A stretch of 64,000 nt of DNA from CAVVIO01 sp963748095. Its GTDB lineage: Bacteria > Bacteroidota > Bacteroidia > Bacteroidales > UBA10428. The stretch covers positions 51,986 through 115,985 of the forward strand of contig CAVVIO010000070.1 of NCBI GenBank assembly GCA_963748095.1, read 5' to 3'. Position 1 is the stretch's first letter. Each line of letters starts with the position of its first letter. The notes beneath the pieces are model-generated. The model did not search any database. It was not told the DNA's origin and saw only the letters and a program-made list of their open reading frames with translations. Of this stretch, positions 26,400 through 34,628 are shown in pieces. The translations under genes and the position numbers were made by a program.

Positions 26400-26539
26400 T
26401 GTCGGCAAGAAAACTCCATTTTCCACGTTACGCTTGTCAGAAGATTCCTCATTTACATTAGTAAACTGCGGATTTCCTGACTTCGCAAGCCTTGAAAATG
26501 AACTTTTCTTATCCAACACCGGACTTTTCGGGCAAGCAC
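26400..26539. mobile_element. MITE-like palindromic element, copy 1 (degenerate)
   Basis: About 140 bp from TGTCGG to GCAAGCAC, flanked on both sides by TAATTAG (26393-26399 and 26540-26546), a target-site-duplication-like pair. It shares the order and most bases with copy 2 at 28896-29036. The inverted ends are imperfect here. It starts exactly after the stop codon of the PBP1A gene. The inner part forms a long imperfect hairpin around TTTAC-atta-GTAAA. Confidence 0.75.
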
Positions 26540-26549
26540 TAATTAGCTG

Positions 26550-26930
26550 GTGATGAAAAGAATAAAAATTAAAATTGAAAGCGTTCTACTTACTGCCGGG
26601 TTAAATGACTCACCGACCGCGAGGGCAATATATGATTCGTTGCCTATAACCGGGCAGGTACATGTGTGGGGGAAAGAGATTTATTTCATGGCTCCTTTGC
26701 ATATTGAACTGGCCGATGATGCCCGCAGGGAATTGGAAGAAGGGGAACTGGCATTCTGGTCGGCTGGCGATGCTTTTTGTATTTTCTTTGGTACCACCCC
26801 GCTAAGCACGGGCACAAAACCAATGGCTTACAGTCCGGTTAATGTGTTCGGGCAAATGGAGGGGGACCTGTCTCCGCTTTCGGATGTGAGGGACGGGGAT
26901 TCTATTGAGATTTCGGTTTTTAATGAATAA
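26550..26930 (+). CDS. Cyclophilin-like fold protein
   Basis: 126 residues. The segments FWSAGDAFCIFFGTTPLS and MAYSPVNVFGQM are typical of the bacterial cyclophilin-like (PF04126-type) domain. These proteins lack the catalytic residues of true peptidyl-prolyl isomerases, so no enzyme role is assigned. The start follows the MITE-like copy by a few bases. Cytoplasmic. Confidence 0.8.
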   Translation: MMKRIKIKIESVLLTAGLNDSPTARAIYDSLPITGQVHVWGKEIYFMAPLHIELADDARRELEEGELAFWSAGDAFCIFFGTTPLSTGTKPMAYSPVNVFGQMEGDLSPLSDVRDGDSIEISVFNE

Positions 26931-27344
26931 TGGGGCGATGAAGGTTATGGAATTTTGTAAATGTGAAGGGCTTGTTTATAACGTCATTGCGTATAATAGT
27001 GAAGAAGCTAACCAAAAAGAAGAAAGTTGAAAAAATTTGCAATTCTTTTCTTTGTGTAGCTTTGCGGTTACTTTGCGGTCCTTTGCGTAATAATTAGATG
27101 TAGCTGTTACGCAAAGCTTCGCAAAGTAACCGCAAAGGTTCGCAAAGGCTTTTTAGACAGCATCAATCTTCTGAAGATGAAAGTAATTATTACTAATAAG
27201 ATTATTCATCCTAAAAAAGAGAAAGAATGCCTGCCTGTGCCAAGCGGGCTTCGCTATCGTTTACAATGACGGAATATATGGGCATTTTACTATTTATGAC
27301 GAAACTCTTTAACCAACATCAAACAACAGACTAAAATATAAAAT
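26931..27344. other. Intergenic region of 414 bp with inverted repeat
   Basis: No gene seen. Contains the CTTTGCG inverted repeat (27051-27149), listed separately, and some TSD-like simple text around it. Confidence 0.5.
27051..27149. repeat. CTTTGCG-type inverted repeat
   Basis: Left arm (27051-27092) is built from CTTTGCG units separated by GGTTA-like words; right arm (27106-27149) is the reverse complement with CGCAAAG units. About 13 bp of loop lie between. Repeats of TTTGCG(G/T) words are common in Bacteroidota intergenic DNA. Likely a folded RNA or DNA hairpin. Confidence 0.75.
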
Positions 27345-28895
27345 ATGACTAAACCAACAGACAGAAAATATTCTAATTTGCAGATATGGCTGACGTTATT
27401 CACTGGCGGGCCTTTTGTTGCAGGCGTTATGATCTTCCGTAACCTTCGAAGTACCAACAAGACATGGGCCTTGCTGGCGTTGTTCGGTGGATCGCTGGTT
27501 ACCCTGCTAATGTATCTGCTGATGAATTTTATTACAGGTCGGTGGAAGGAAAGCATGGCCAACGGTCCGAATGGCCGTCCCCAGATACTGGGTTTAATGG
27601 TGCTAAGCCTGCTGGCGCTGCAGGGAATACTGGCGTCCCTGTACCTGCTTTACCATACTAATTTGAAACGGGTAAAGCTGATGGACCAGCACAAAGAGTT
27701 ACTGAGGAACAATCAGAAGAGAAATATTACTGGGCTAGTACTGACCGGACTGGTACTTTCGCTTATTTATATGCTTTCGGGTTTCTTTTTCTCTTTTCTT
27801 GTTATTTACCTGTTGCCAAATGTTTACCTCTATTACCGGCTAAAAAAAGTCTTAAATCATGACAAATCCTGGCATATCGTTTCAATTATTTATATCATCC
27901 TGGTAGTACTTTATCCATTCAGCGAGATCACCTATCATTTCACGTATATATTTCCGGTGAAGGCTGCCTTATTTGTGAGTTATTATTACCTGCCGGCTTT
28001 GTTGTATTATTTTTTGTTCATGGTGCTTATCGACCTGGCATTGCTTATAAACAGGGGATTCAAGATCGTTCCGGTTGACATTCTGAAAAAAAGCAAAACA
28101 CGAAAAGTAACTTTTTCAATTGTTACGATCCTGGTAATTGGCATTGTTATCTATGGCCGTCTGAACTATATTCGCCCGGTGGTGGATACCTACAGTATAG
28201 AAGTACCTAAAAAAGCAGATGATCTGAAAGAGCTGCGAATAACCGTTGCTTCCGATTTTCATCTGAATGCATTTACCCGAAAGGATATGGTGAAACGGAT
28301 CGTTGCCGCGATCAACAGCACGCATCCTGACCTGGTGCTGATAGTGGGGGATGTGATGGATACGGATAATGAATGGGTGTACCGGCGGACTTATCAGCAG
28401 GATTTTAAGGAACTACACCCCCGGTTCGGTGTATATGCGGCAACGGGAAATCATGAATATTACGGGAATTATGAAAAACGTATTGGTTTTCTGCGGAACA
28501 GCAATATGAACCTGCTGCTCGATTCGGTGGTGTATATCGACAGCGCTTTTTACCTGGCAGGCAGAAAGGACAGGCATGTGAAGACCCGTGAAGATTTAAA
28601 GGATATTATTGCGGGTATCGATACTACCAAACCACTTGTGTTAATGGACCATCAGCCGGTGGGACTGGAAGATGCCTGGAATAACGGCGTGGACATACAG
28701 GTATCGGGACATACGCACGACGGCCAGCTTTTTCCGTTTAATTACATCACCGATATGGTTTATGAGCTCTCGTGGGGACATAAAAAAATTCACGGTACCG
28801 ATTTTTTTGTTTCCTGCGGTGTCCAGGGCTGGGGACCGAAACTGAAGACTGCCGGAAGGGCAGAGGTGATGGAGATACAGGTGAGATTTAAATAG
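27345..28895 (+). CDS. Membrane metallophosphoesterase
   Basis: 516 residues. The first ~270 residues hold six or seven transmembrane helices, then a periplasmic or cytoplasmic-facing calcineurin-like phosphoesterase domain with metal motifs SDFHLNAF, VGDVMD, GNHEYYG, DHQP and SGHTHDGQLF. This is the arrangement of YkuE-like or membrane-linked lipid-A/UDP-type phosphoesterases, but the substrate is not evident. The stop TAG (28893-28895) is the left target-site copy of MITE-like copy 2. Confidence 0.9.
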   Translation: MTKPTDRKYSNLQIWLTLFTGGPFVAGVMIFRNLRSTNKTWALLALFGGSLVTLLMYLLMNFITGRWKESMANGPNGRPQILGLMVLSLLALQGILASLYLLYHTNLKRVKLMDQHKELLRNNQKRNITGLVLTGLVLSLIYMLSGFFFSFLVIYLLPNVYLYYRLKKVLNHDKSWHIVSIIYIILVVLYPFSEITYHFTYIFPVKAALFVSYYYLPALLYYFLFMVLIDLALLINRGFKIVPVDILKKSKTRKVTFSIVTILVIGIVIYGRLNYIRPVVDTYSIEVPKKADDLKELRITVASDFHLNAFTRKDMVKRIVAAINSTHPDLVLIVGDVMDTDNEWVYRRTYQQDFKELHPRFGVYAATGNHEYYGNYEKRIGFLRNSNMNLLLDSVVYIDSAFYLAGRKDRHVKTREDLKDIIAGIDTTKPLVLMDHQPVGLEDAWNNGVDIQVSGHTHDGQLFPFNYITDMVYELSWGHKKIHGTDFFVSCGVQGWGPKLKTAGRAEVMEIQVRFK

Positions 28896-29036
28896 TGTCG
28901 GATAAGAAAACTCCATTTTCTGCGTTACGCTTGTCAGAAAATTCCTCATTTACATTAGTAAACTGCGGATCTTCTGAATTCGCAAGCCTTGAAAATGAAC
29001 TTTTCTTATCCGACACCTGATTTTTTTGGCAAGCAC
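28896..29036. mobile_element. MITE-like palindromic element, copy 2
   Basis: Ends form a perfect inverted pair: left TGTCGGATAAGAAAA (28896-28910) and right TTTTCTTATCCGACA nearby (29001-29015), followed by a short tail to GCAAGCAC (29036). Flanked by TAAATAG on both sides (28889-28895 and 29037-29043). The insertion starts exactly after the stop codon TAG of the phosphoesterase gene. Copy 1 (26400) has TAATTAG flanks, so the flank base changes together on both sides, as expected of a target duplication. Confidence 0.8.
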
Positions 29037-29212
29037 TAAATAGAAGGGCCGGGCATACAATTCTGGGTGTTTCAAAATCCTTTTTAGTGTTATTGGCTTT
29101 AAAACGTTTCATCAGAACATTTCGCAGTTCACCGGTAATATTCTCCCATTTATCGGATTTTATTTGACTCTCTGATGGTTCAGTCATAATTTTGAAATAA
29201 AAATGCCAAACC

Positions 29213-31597
29213 ATGAAACGACTGCATCTGATTATTACTTTAACGATACTATTTTTTTTAAATAACACTTTAAAGTCACAACAACTCACGCAAACCATTC
29301 GCGGGACCGTGACAGACGAGGTCACCGGTTTCCCTTTAACAGGCGCAAATATCATTTTATTGAACAGTGATCCGCCTGTGGGCACTACCACCGATATGAA
29401 CGGTGCTTTTGAAATAAAGGGAGTACCTATCGGAAGACAATCCATCGAAATAAGATACATAGGATATGAATCCCGGAGGATCGATAATTTATTACTGACA
29501 AGCGCCAAGGAAGCCATGGCAGAGGTTAGTCTAACAGAAAAGGTTACCGAACTGGATGCAGTGACCGTAAAGGCGCACGAGCGAAAAGATCTGCCGCAGA
29601 ATGAAATGGCCATGGTCAGTTCCCGCTCCTTCACAGTGGAGGAAACGGAACGCTATGCAGGAAGCCTGGGGGACCCGGCCCGTATGGTAGCCAACTATGC
29701 CGGAGTAATGACACAGAACGATTCACGAAACGATATTATTATCAGGGGAAATTCGCCCATAGGTGTGCTGTGGCGGCTGGAAGGCATTGAGATACCCAAC
29801 CCCAATCATTTCGGAGCACTGGGAACCACTGGTGGGCCGGTAAGCATGCTGAACAATAATCTGCTTACCAATTCCGATTTTCTGACCGGAGCATTCCCTG
29901 CGGAGTTCGGTAATGCTATTGCCGGTGTTTTCGATCTGAATATGCGGTCGGGGAATAACCAGGTACGTGAATATACTGGTCAGGTAGGTTTCAACGGTTT
30001 TGAGCTGGGGGCAGAGGGACCTTTTAATATGAAGAAAGAAGGACCGAAAGCTTCTTACCTGGCAAACTTCCGCTATTCTACCCTCGATGTCATGCATAAG
30101 CTGGGTATCAACTTTGGTACAGGTACAGCCATTCCCCAGTACAAGGATCTTACCTTCCTGCTCGATTTTCCGGGAACTAAGTTTGGCCGGTTGAAGCTGA
30201 TCGGTTTATTTGGTGACAGTTATATTGAATTGGGTACTAATGCGAGTGATACGGCCAATAATATGTTTACCATGAGAGGAATGACAACCCGTTTCGGTTC
30301 TGGACTGGGAGTAATAGGTTTGTCGCATGTTTATTATATCAATTCAAATTCCAGGTTTAAAACAACCGTTTCTTACCAGAAGACTTATGCAGTAACCAAA
30401 GTCGATTCACTGAAAAAATATCAGGCGATGCAATTACCATTTTACCGGAGCCGGGAATCAGAAGCCAGGATTTCCGTTTCCACCCAGTTCAGACAGAAAT
30501 TAAGCGCCCGGGATAATTACAGCCTTGGAATCATATTCGATAATTATTATACCGCCTACCAGGACAGCATCAATTTACCGGAGTACAACGGTTTTGTAAA
30601 AAGATCGGATGTAAATGAAGCGATGGTCTTATTAAGGGGTTACGGACAGTGGCAGCATAAACTCAATGATAAGTTAACAGCCTATGCAGGGCTTTATTTT
30701 CAACATTTCGGATTGAACGGCGAAAATGCGCTGGAACCGCGCGCGAGCCTTAAATGGAATATCCGGAACAACCAGACACTGAGTTTCGGTTTCGGCAAAC
30801 ACAGCCAGCTTCAGCCCAAGATTGTTTACTATACACTGAGTTATGATTCCCTCAGTAATACTTATAATGCGTCAAACCATAATGTGAAATTCACCCGCAG
30901 TGATCATTATGTACTAAGTTATGATTACCTGGTGAAAAAGGATTTCAGGGTTAAGGTGGAAACGTATTACCAGCGTCTCTATCATATACCGGTGAAAGAA
31001 TCGTTCCCGGAATTTTCCATGATCAATGCGGGCGACTTTTTTGCCATCCCCAACGAGGACAGCCTAGTTAACAAAGGTACGGGAAGGAATTACGGGGCGG
31101 AGCTTACCGTGGAGAAATTTCTCAGCAAGGGCTATTACTTCCTGTTCACCGCCTCGTTATTCGACAGCAAATACAAAGGGTATGACGGCATTTTGCGGAA
31201 TACGGCTTTTAACGGCAATTACGTGTTTAACCTGCTGGGCGGCTATGAATACAATATAGGCAAAAACATGATGCTGACATTTGATCTGAAAACCGTATGG
31301 GCCGGGGGTAGGCGGTATGTTCCCATTGATGAGGCCCTTTCGTTGGCGAAACATGATGAGATCCACGACTGGAGCAGGGCTTTTTCGGACAAATACAACG
31401 ATTATTTCCGCACGGATGTGAGAATAGGTTTTAAGCTGAACACCAGGAAGATCAGTCAGGAATGGGCGGTGGACCTGCAGAATATAACCGGTTTTCAAAG
31501 TATTTTTATGGAGGGATACGATGTGGATAAAGGGGAGATATACAAGGTGTATCAGCAGGGCTTTTTTCCCATGATGCTTTACCGGATACAGTTTTAA
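29213..31597 (+). CDS. TonB-dependent receptor with carboxypeptidase-regulatory-like N-terminal domain
   Basis: 794 residues with signal peptide (ending NNTLKS). Domains: CarboxypepD_reg-like (about 25-110, IRGTVTDEVTGFPLTGANI ... DMNGAFEIKGVP), plug (about 125-240, RNDIIIRGNSPIGVLWRLEG), then a 22-stranded-type barrel ending in an aromatic (MLYRIQF). There is no SusD partner next to it, so it is not a glycan-uptake pair of PUL type; an iron, vitamin or other ligand is possible. The gene lies 170 bp after the MITE-like element; the gene 5' region has an antisense open frame that I reject. Confidence 0.92.
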   Translation: MKRLHLIITLTILFFLNNTLKSQQLTQTIRGTVTDEVTGFPLTGANIILLNSDPPVGTTTDMNGAFEIKGVPIGRQSIEIRYIGYESRRIDNLLLTSAKEAMAEVSLTEKVTELDAVTVKAHERKDLPQNEMAMVSSRSFTVEETERYAGSLGDPARMVANYAGVMTQNDSRNDIIIRGNSPIGVLWRLEGIEIPNPNHFGALGTTGGPVSMLNNNLLTNSDFLTGAFPAEFGNAIAGVFDLNMRSGNNQVREYTGQVGFNGFELGAEGPFNMKKEGPKASYLANFRYSTLDVMHKLGINFGTGTAIPQYKDLTFLLDFPGTKFGRLKLIGLFGDSYIELGTNASDTANNMFTMRGMTTRFGSGLGVIGLSHVYYINSNSRFKTTVSYQKTYAVTKVDSLKKYQAMQLPFYRSRESEARISVSTQFRQKLSARDNYSLGIIFDNYYTAYQDSINLPEYNGFVKRSDVNEAMVLLRGYGQWQHKLNDKLTAYAGLYFQHFGLNGENALEPRASLKWNIRNNQTLSFGFGKHSQLQPKIVYYTLSYDSLSNTYNASNHNVKFTRSDHYVLSYDYLVKKDFRVKVETYYQRLYHIPVKESFPEFSMINAGDFFAIPNEDSLVNKGTGRNYGAELTVEKFLSKGYYFLFTASLFDSKYKGYDGILRNTAFNGNYVFNLLGGYEYNIGKNMMLTFDLKTVWAGGRRYVPIDEALSLAKHDEIHDWSRAFSDKYNDYFRTDVRIGFKLNTRKISQEWAVDLQNITGFQSIFMEGYDVDKGEIYKVYQQGFFPMMLYRIQF

Positions 31598-31773
31598 GGG
31601 GGAGGAGACATAGTAACAGTATGACTGTGTGACAAGGAGTTTAAAAAGAAGATTTTTTGAACAGGAAGGTGATTTTTGGGGTAGAGTGGTTTGTTGTTGA
31701 AATGCTATACAATTAAGGGGGCACAAGCGGTGACGCGCCAGGTGAGGGAAATCTGTACCCATTTAACAAACAA

Positions 31774-31807
31774 TCTCCCTGTTGAATGATATATTCAAAC
31801 AGGGAGA
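31774..31807. terminator. Stem-loop between convergent genes
   Basis: TCTCCCTGTT ... AACAGGGAGA form a 10-bp stem that extends into a further GAAT/ATTC pairing with a small loop and one bulged A. It lies between the TonB-receptor stop (31597) and the stop of the gene on the minus strand (31855), as expected of a terminator. Confidence 0.55.
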
Positions 31808-31854
31808 CCGAATAGTAAGAGATCTGAGTTAAATCCGGATAATCCGGGTTTAAT

Positions 31855-32241
31855 TTATGCTGCAGCTTTTTTTCTGTCTTCCATTATAGCAGCTATTGCG
31901 GCTTCAAGCGAATTGGCTTCGTTTGTTGAGGCGTTATAACGTATGCCACTTGTTTTAATAAATATACCTGCACTTAAATTCGGATTAACCCGATATGAAA
32001 AACGCGTGAATTCATGAAGTACTTTCACTCTATAATGACCCCATTCAACAGAATAACTGGCTCTCACATTAAAGTCATTCAGAATCATAATAACATCCAT
32101 TTTCCTGTCGAATTTTGAAAGATATTCAACCCACTGGTTATACCATATTTCACATTCTTCTTTTGTCTCAACATTCCAATGAGGAGTTGCAATTACAATG
32201 TCATTTTTTTCATCGTGGCTGAAATCAATTGTTCCTTTCAT
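31855..32241 (-). CDS. Hypothetical protein (128 aa)
   Basis: Soluble protein of 128 residues. The fold looks alternating alpha/beta (IVIATPHWNVETKEECEIWYNQWVEYL, DVIMILNDFNV, AGIFIKTSG), loosely like a STAS/SpoIIAA-type domain, but no key residue is recognised. C-terminal Ala/Lys-rich tail. No function assigned. It converges with the TonB-receptor gene. Confidence 0.6.
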   Translation of the reverse strand: MKGTIDFSHDEKNDIVIATPHWNVETKEECEIWYNQWVEYLSKFDRKMDVIMILNDFNVRASYSVEWGHYRVKVLHEFTRFSYRVNPNLSAGIFIKTSGIRYNASTNEANSLEAAIAAIMEDRKKAAA

Positions 32242-32502
32242 AATAAATTGTGTTTTATGTATACTACTAATTGTACTGGTTTTTTAAATGTTTATGGATC
32301 TTTAGCAGCCATTACGCAGTTAATAGATTTAATGTTTCTGTTTGTCGTATTTTTTTTATTAACTGATGATTTTATGATATTAACCACCTATGCAATCAAT
32401 AACATTTTTTTATGAAATGATGGGGATACTTTTGGGTAATATCGCCGGTATCAAAAATAAACCCTGAAGGTTTCTGAAACCTTCAGGGTTGAAACCACTA
32501 TG
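32242..32502. other. Intergenic region with perfect palindrome
   Basis: AT-rich spacer that holds the palindrome 32460-32490 (listed separately) and no gene. A small plus-strand open frame at 32179-32415 has no coding character. Confidence 0.45.
32460..32490. repeat. CCTTCAGGGTT palindrome
   Basis: Perfect hairpin AACCCTGAAGGTTT / AAACCTTCAGGGTT (14-bp stem, 3-nt loop). The same word is a frequent dispersed palindrome in Bacteroidota genomes. It lies just beyond the stop of the remnant gene on the minus strand. Confidence 0.7.
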
Positions 32503-32751
32503 TCAGCTACGGACAAAGATGCCCAGTGCTTCGAGCAACTGGGGTTTGTCTTCGAGAGCGATACGGGCCACGGCGTAGAAGTCGCGCATCCAACTGTCCA
32601 TTCTGGCAAACGCGGCATCTTTTGTTTTGGTGGCCTGCTGCGATTCTCCCACTTCTTTCAGGTACAAGGTTCTGGCGGCTTCGAGGTCGCTTATCTGTGA
32701 GGCAGCAGCATTCAGGTCATCGGTGGTTATCCCCAGCCGGGAAAGCTTTAA
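32503..32751 (-). pseudogene. 3' remnant of a conserved Bacteroidota protein
   Basis: Reads in frame on the minus strand as ...LGITTDDLNAAASQI ... ARTLYLKEVGESQ ... MRDFYAVARIALEDKP ... LLEALGIFVRS-stop. The C-terminal MRDFYAVA..ALEDKPQLLEALG block is a conserved tail that I know from Bacteroidota hypothetical proteins, but here a TAA at 32752-32754 lies directly upstream and no start is present. Only the last 80 or so codons remain. Adjacent to a palindrome. Confidence 0.65.
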
Positions 32752-32930
32752 TTAGATGGGGATGGTGTGATTAGGGAGGTACAAATTCAAACCGATGTGG
32801 GGATATTTTCTTTCATTATGTTATATTATTCTTTATTTCCCGAATTAAATTCATCCTCTGTCCAATTTTTAGGATTGTCTTTTATATACCTTCGGATATT
32901 TTTTAGGGATTCTTCATCTCGGATCACATG

Positions 32931-32955
32931 ATTCCCGCTTTCAGCGGGACAGGCT
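32931..32955. repeat. 25-bp hairpin insert in the RAYT gene
   Basis: Contains CCCGCT-ttc-AGCGGG (32934-32948), and the 25 bp include GACAGG at the end. Length 25 is 1 mod 3, so it shifts the frame. Flanking ATG copies at 32928-32930 and 32956-32958 resemble a short target duplication. Confidence 0.65.
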
Positions 32956-33085
32956 ATGAAATCTGGATTGCCAGGCAAAATCAGGATTGATTTTTCGGGA
33001 TTCAATGGTGCAAATACGTTTATATTGGTTAATTATTACACCTAAAACACCCGATCTCCATTTGTCGTTTTTTTCTGTGGTGGTT

Positions 33086-33114
33086 GTAGAGACGCCCAAA
33101 TTGGGCGTCTCTAC
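33086..33114. repeat. 29-bp palindrome inside the RAYT gene
   Basis: GTAGAGACGCCCAA and its reverse complement (TTGGGCGTCTCTAC) with a single-base centre. Read on the minus strand it codes for part of NVETPNLGVSTT in the transposase and keeps the frame, so it is tolerated. Confidence 0.75.
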
Positions 33115-33417
33115 GTTCGGATTATCAATTATTATTATTCCGTGAATATGATTTGGCATTATTATGTAATCATCCAATTTTACAAAATGAAAATGATCTG
33201 GAATTTCTGACCAAAATTTGTCTGCAAGAATTCCGGTTTCAGACAATTTAACCGTTTTGTTTTCTATTTCGCCAAAATAACATTCACGTCCTCCAGTGCA
33301 AATTGTAATATAATAAGATGCATTCGATCCATAATCCCAATTCTTCATCCTGCTGGATTCAATACGATATTTATTCCTGAATTTGTTTCTCAACTGGTTT
33401 TTAAACGTTGTTAATTA

Positions 33418-34086
33418 TTAAATTGTCAATTCATCTCCTATATTAAAATCTATAAATTTATCTTCCCAGTCTGTCTTAAAGAAATTAATTGCATTATTGC
33501 CGGTACAATGAGACGGAGCGATCTTAGCCACGTTCAGATCTTTCAATTCGGTTGATATCTTCGGTATTTCATTATCCGGTGTACTGATCAGGTGAAATCC
33601 TCCGGCAACCAGCTTTAGCTCTTTATCCGGAAAATTCTTTTTTACGGTTTTCACCATATCCACAATTCCTGAATGGGAGCATCCGGTAAGCAATACCATT
33701 GATTGCTTTTGAGTAAGGACCAATGATTGTTCATACAGTTCTCCTCCTGGTAGTAAAGCCTGCAATGGTCCTGTAGTCCAGGTATCGTTATCAATTTGCA
33801 TTACACCAGATACACTCTTTAATTTTGCTTCCGGAAATTTCCCGCTATATTCTTTAAAATCGTTTTCAACAACATAAACATCGGGTTTATTTGCTGTTTT
33901 TTCCAGGATCAGTTTTAATCCGTTTATATGATCCCAATGGTTATGAGAAATCACGATGTTGGATAGTTTGTTCAGATCCATACTGAGTATGAGAAATGTT
34001 TTCCCAAAGAATTGATGGGTCTCCACCCGTGTCAAACAGTGTGGCGGTATTGTATTTCTCAATCCACACGGATAATCCCCAGGCAC
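33418..34086 (-). CDS. MBL-fold metallohydrolase, C-terminal fragment (frameshifted)
   Basis: 222 residues as read; the family part begins near SMDLNKLSNIVISHNHWDH with the HxHxDH metal motif. It continues with LTGCSHSG (metal His) and an APSHCTG tail. The first ~30 residues are out of frame. The N-terminal half with the signal peptide is in the other frame (33941-34237). A single extra base near 33985-34000 explains the break. The family is the group of exported MBL proteins with tBu-type beta-lactamase fold; substrate unknown. Confidence 0.82.
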   Translation of the reverse strand: MPGDYPCGLRNTIPPHCLTRVETHQFFGKTFLILSMDLNKLSNIVISHNHWDHINGLKLILEKTANKPDVYVVENDFKEYSGKFPEAKLKSVSGVMQIDNDTWTTGPLQALLPGGELYEQSLVLTQKQSMVLLTGCSHSGIVDMVKTVKKNFPDKELKLVAGGFHLISTPDNEIPKISTELKDLNVAKIAPSHCTGNNAINFFKTDWEDKFIDFNIGDELTI

Positions 34087-34237
34087 TTTTGAAAGTAGAG
34101 GATTCTCCTGTATTATTATAGATCATTGATATTTTAACGGAATCTTTATCAAGAGGCTCACCCTTCAATCCTTTGGAGCTTAGCAGTAAGTAACCCGAAC
34201 TCAGAATCAGTGTTTGAATAAATAATCTTCTTTCCAT
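33941..34237 (-). CDS. MBL-fold metallohydrolase, N-terminal fragment (frameshifted)
   Basis: 98 residues with a signal peptide (about 1-26) followed by LSVWIEKYNTATLFDTGGDPSILWEN, the entry strands of an MBL fold. After ENISH the frame is wrong and runs to a stop. The natural protein would be about 275 residues when joined to 33418-34086. Confidence 0.8.
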   Translation of the reverse strand: MERRLFIQTLILSSGYLLLSSKGLKGEPLDKDSVKISMIYNNTGESSTFKSAWGLSVWIEKYNTATLFDTGGDPSILWENISHTQYGSEQTIQHRDFS

Positions 34238-34628
34238 TTTTTTAAATTTTTAAGTATGGGTAACAAGAGATTATATCTAAACGTGTAATTATTTTATTTT
34301 TTGGGTTATTGCATGAATAAATTTAAGGGATATGGAGATGAAAAGCAAATTTTTTATTTGGGTGATGAAGTGACGGGTGACAGAGTGACAATGTGGGAGA
34401 GGGAACGAAGAGGCGAAAGGGCGATGAGAGATGAGTTAAAAGGTAAAGGCTGCACTTCGTTAAGTCTGAACCATCTTTTTGTTTTTACTGCAATTCTGGG
34501 CTATTAGGGAGCAGGCAGACCTTAGCTGAACGGGGGTTTTATTATAGCTCAAAAACAAAAAAGGTCCATCTGCCTGAGGTAGATGAACCAGTTTTTTTTC
34601 TGTAGGCTTGGACTAGGTGGGGGGCAGT
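34238..34628. other. Intergenic region of 391 bp, largely dispersed repeat copy A
   Basis: No gene. From about 34296 to 34621 it resembles the copy at 37484-37723. A short open frame 34301-34507 lies within this repeat and has no family character. Confidence 0.55.
34296..34621. repeat. Dispersed intergenic repeat, copy A
   Basis: Shares words with copy C at 37484: gggttattgc, taagggatatg, aaaaagcaaatttttt, gtgacgggtgacagag, aaaaacaaaaaaggtcc, cttggact-ggttgggg-like. About 320 bp here. It sits directly after the stop codon of the 196-residue gene (minus strand). Confidence 0.7.

Larger units (their letters stand above)
32826..33393 (-). pseudogene. REP-associated tyrosine transposase (RAYT) relic
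   Basis: HUH-type Y1 transposase: N-terminus ends in a Tyr-rich run (YYITICTGG), HUH motif IIMPNHIHGIIII (His-x-His), then FAWQSRFH. The intact reading frame (32941-33393) ends early at a stop created by a 25-bp inserted hairpin (32931-32955). Beyond it the C-terminal HVIRDEESLKNIRRYIKDNPKNW continues in another frame to TAA at 32826-32828. The insert is flanked by ATG triplets on both sides. RAYTs normally process REP hairpins; here one seems to have been broken by one. A second palindrome (33086-33114) lies in frame. Confidence 0.8.

Noticed and set aside
25857..26519. Minus-strand frame of 220 codons
   Set aside because: Antisense to the PBP1A transpeptidase domain and the MITE-like element.
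28888..29634. Long minus-strand frame antisense to the TonB-receptor start
   Set aside because: It runs through the MITE-like element and the antisense of a clear receptor gene. Its middle (MTEPSESQIKSDKWENI, from 29187) might be a truncated gene, but only ~50 codons remain and no upstream promoter room exists.
34301..34507. Plus-strand open frame of 68 codons
   Set aside because: Falls inside a dispersed repeat also present at 37484, where the frame is not conserved.
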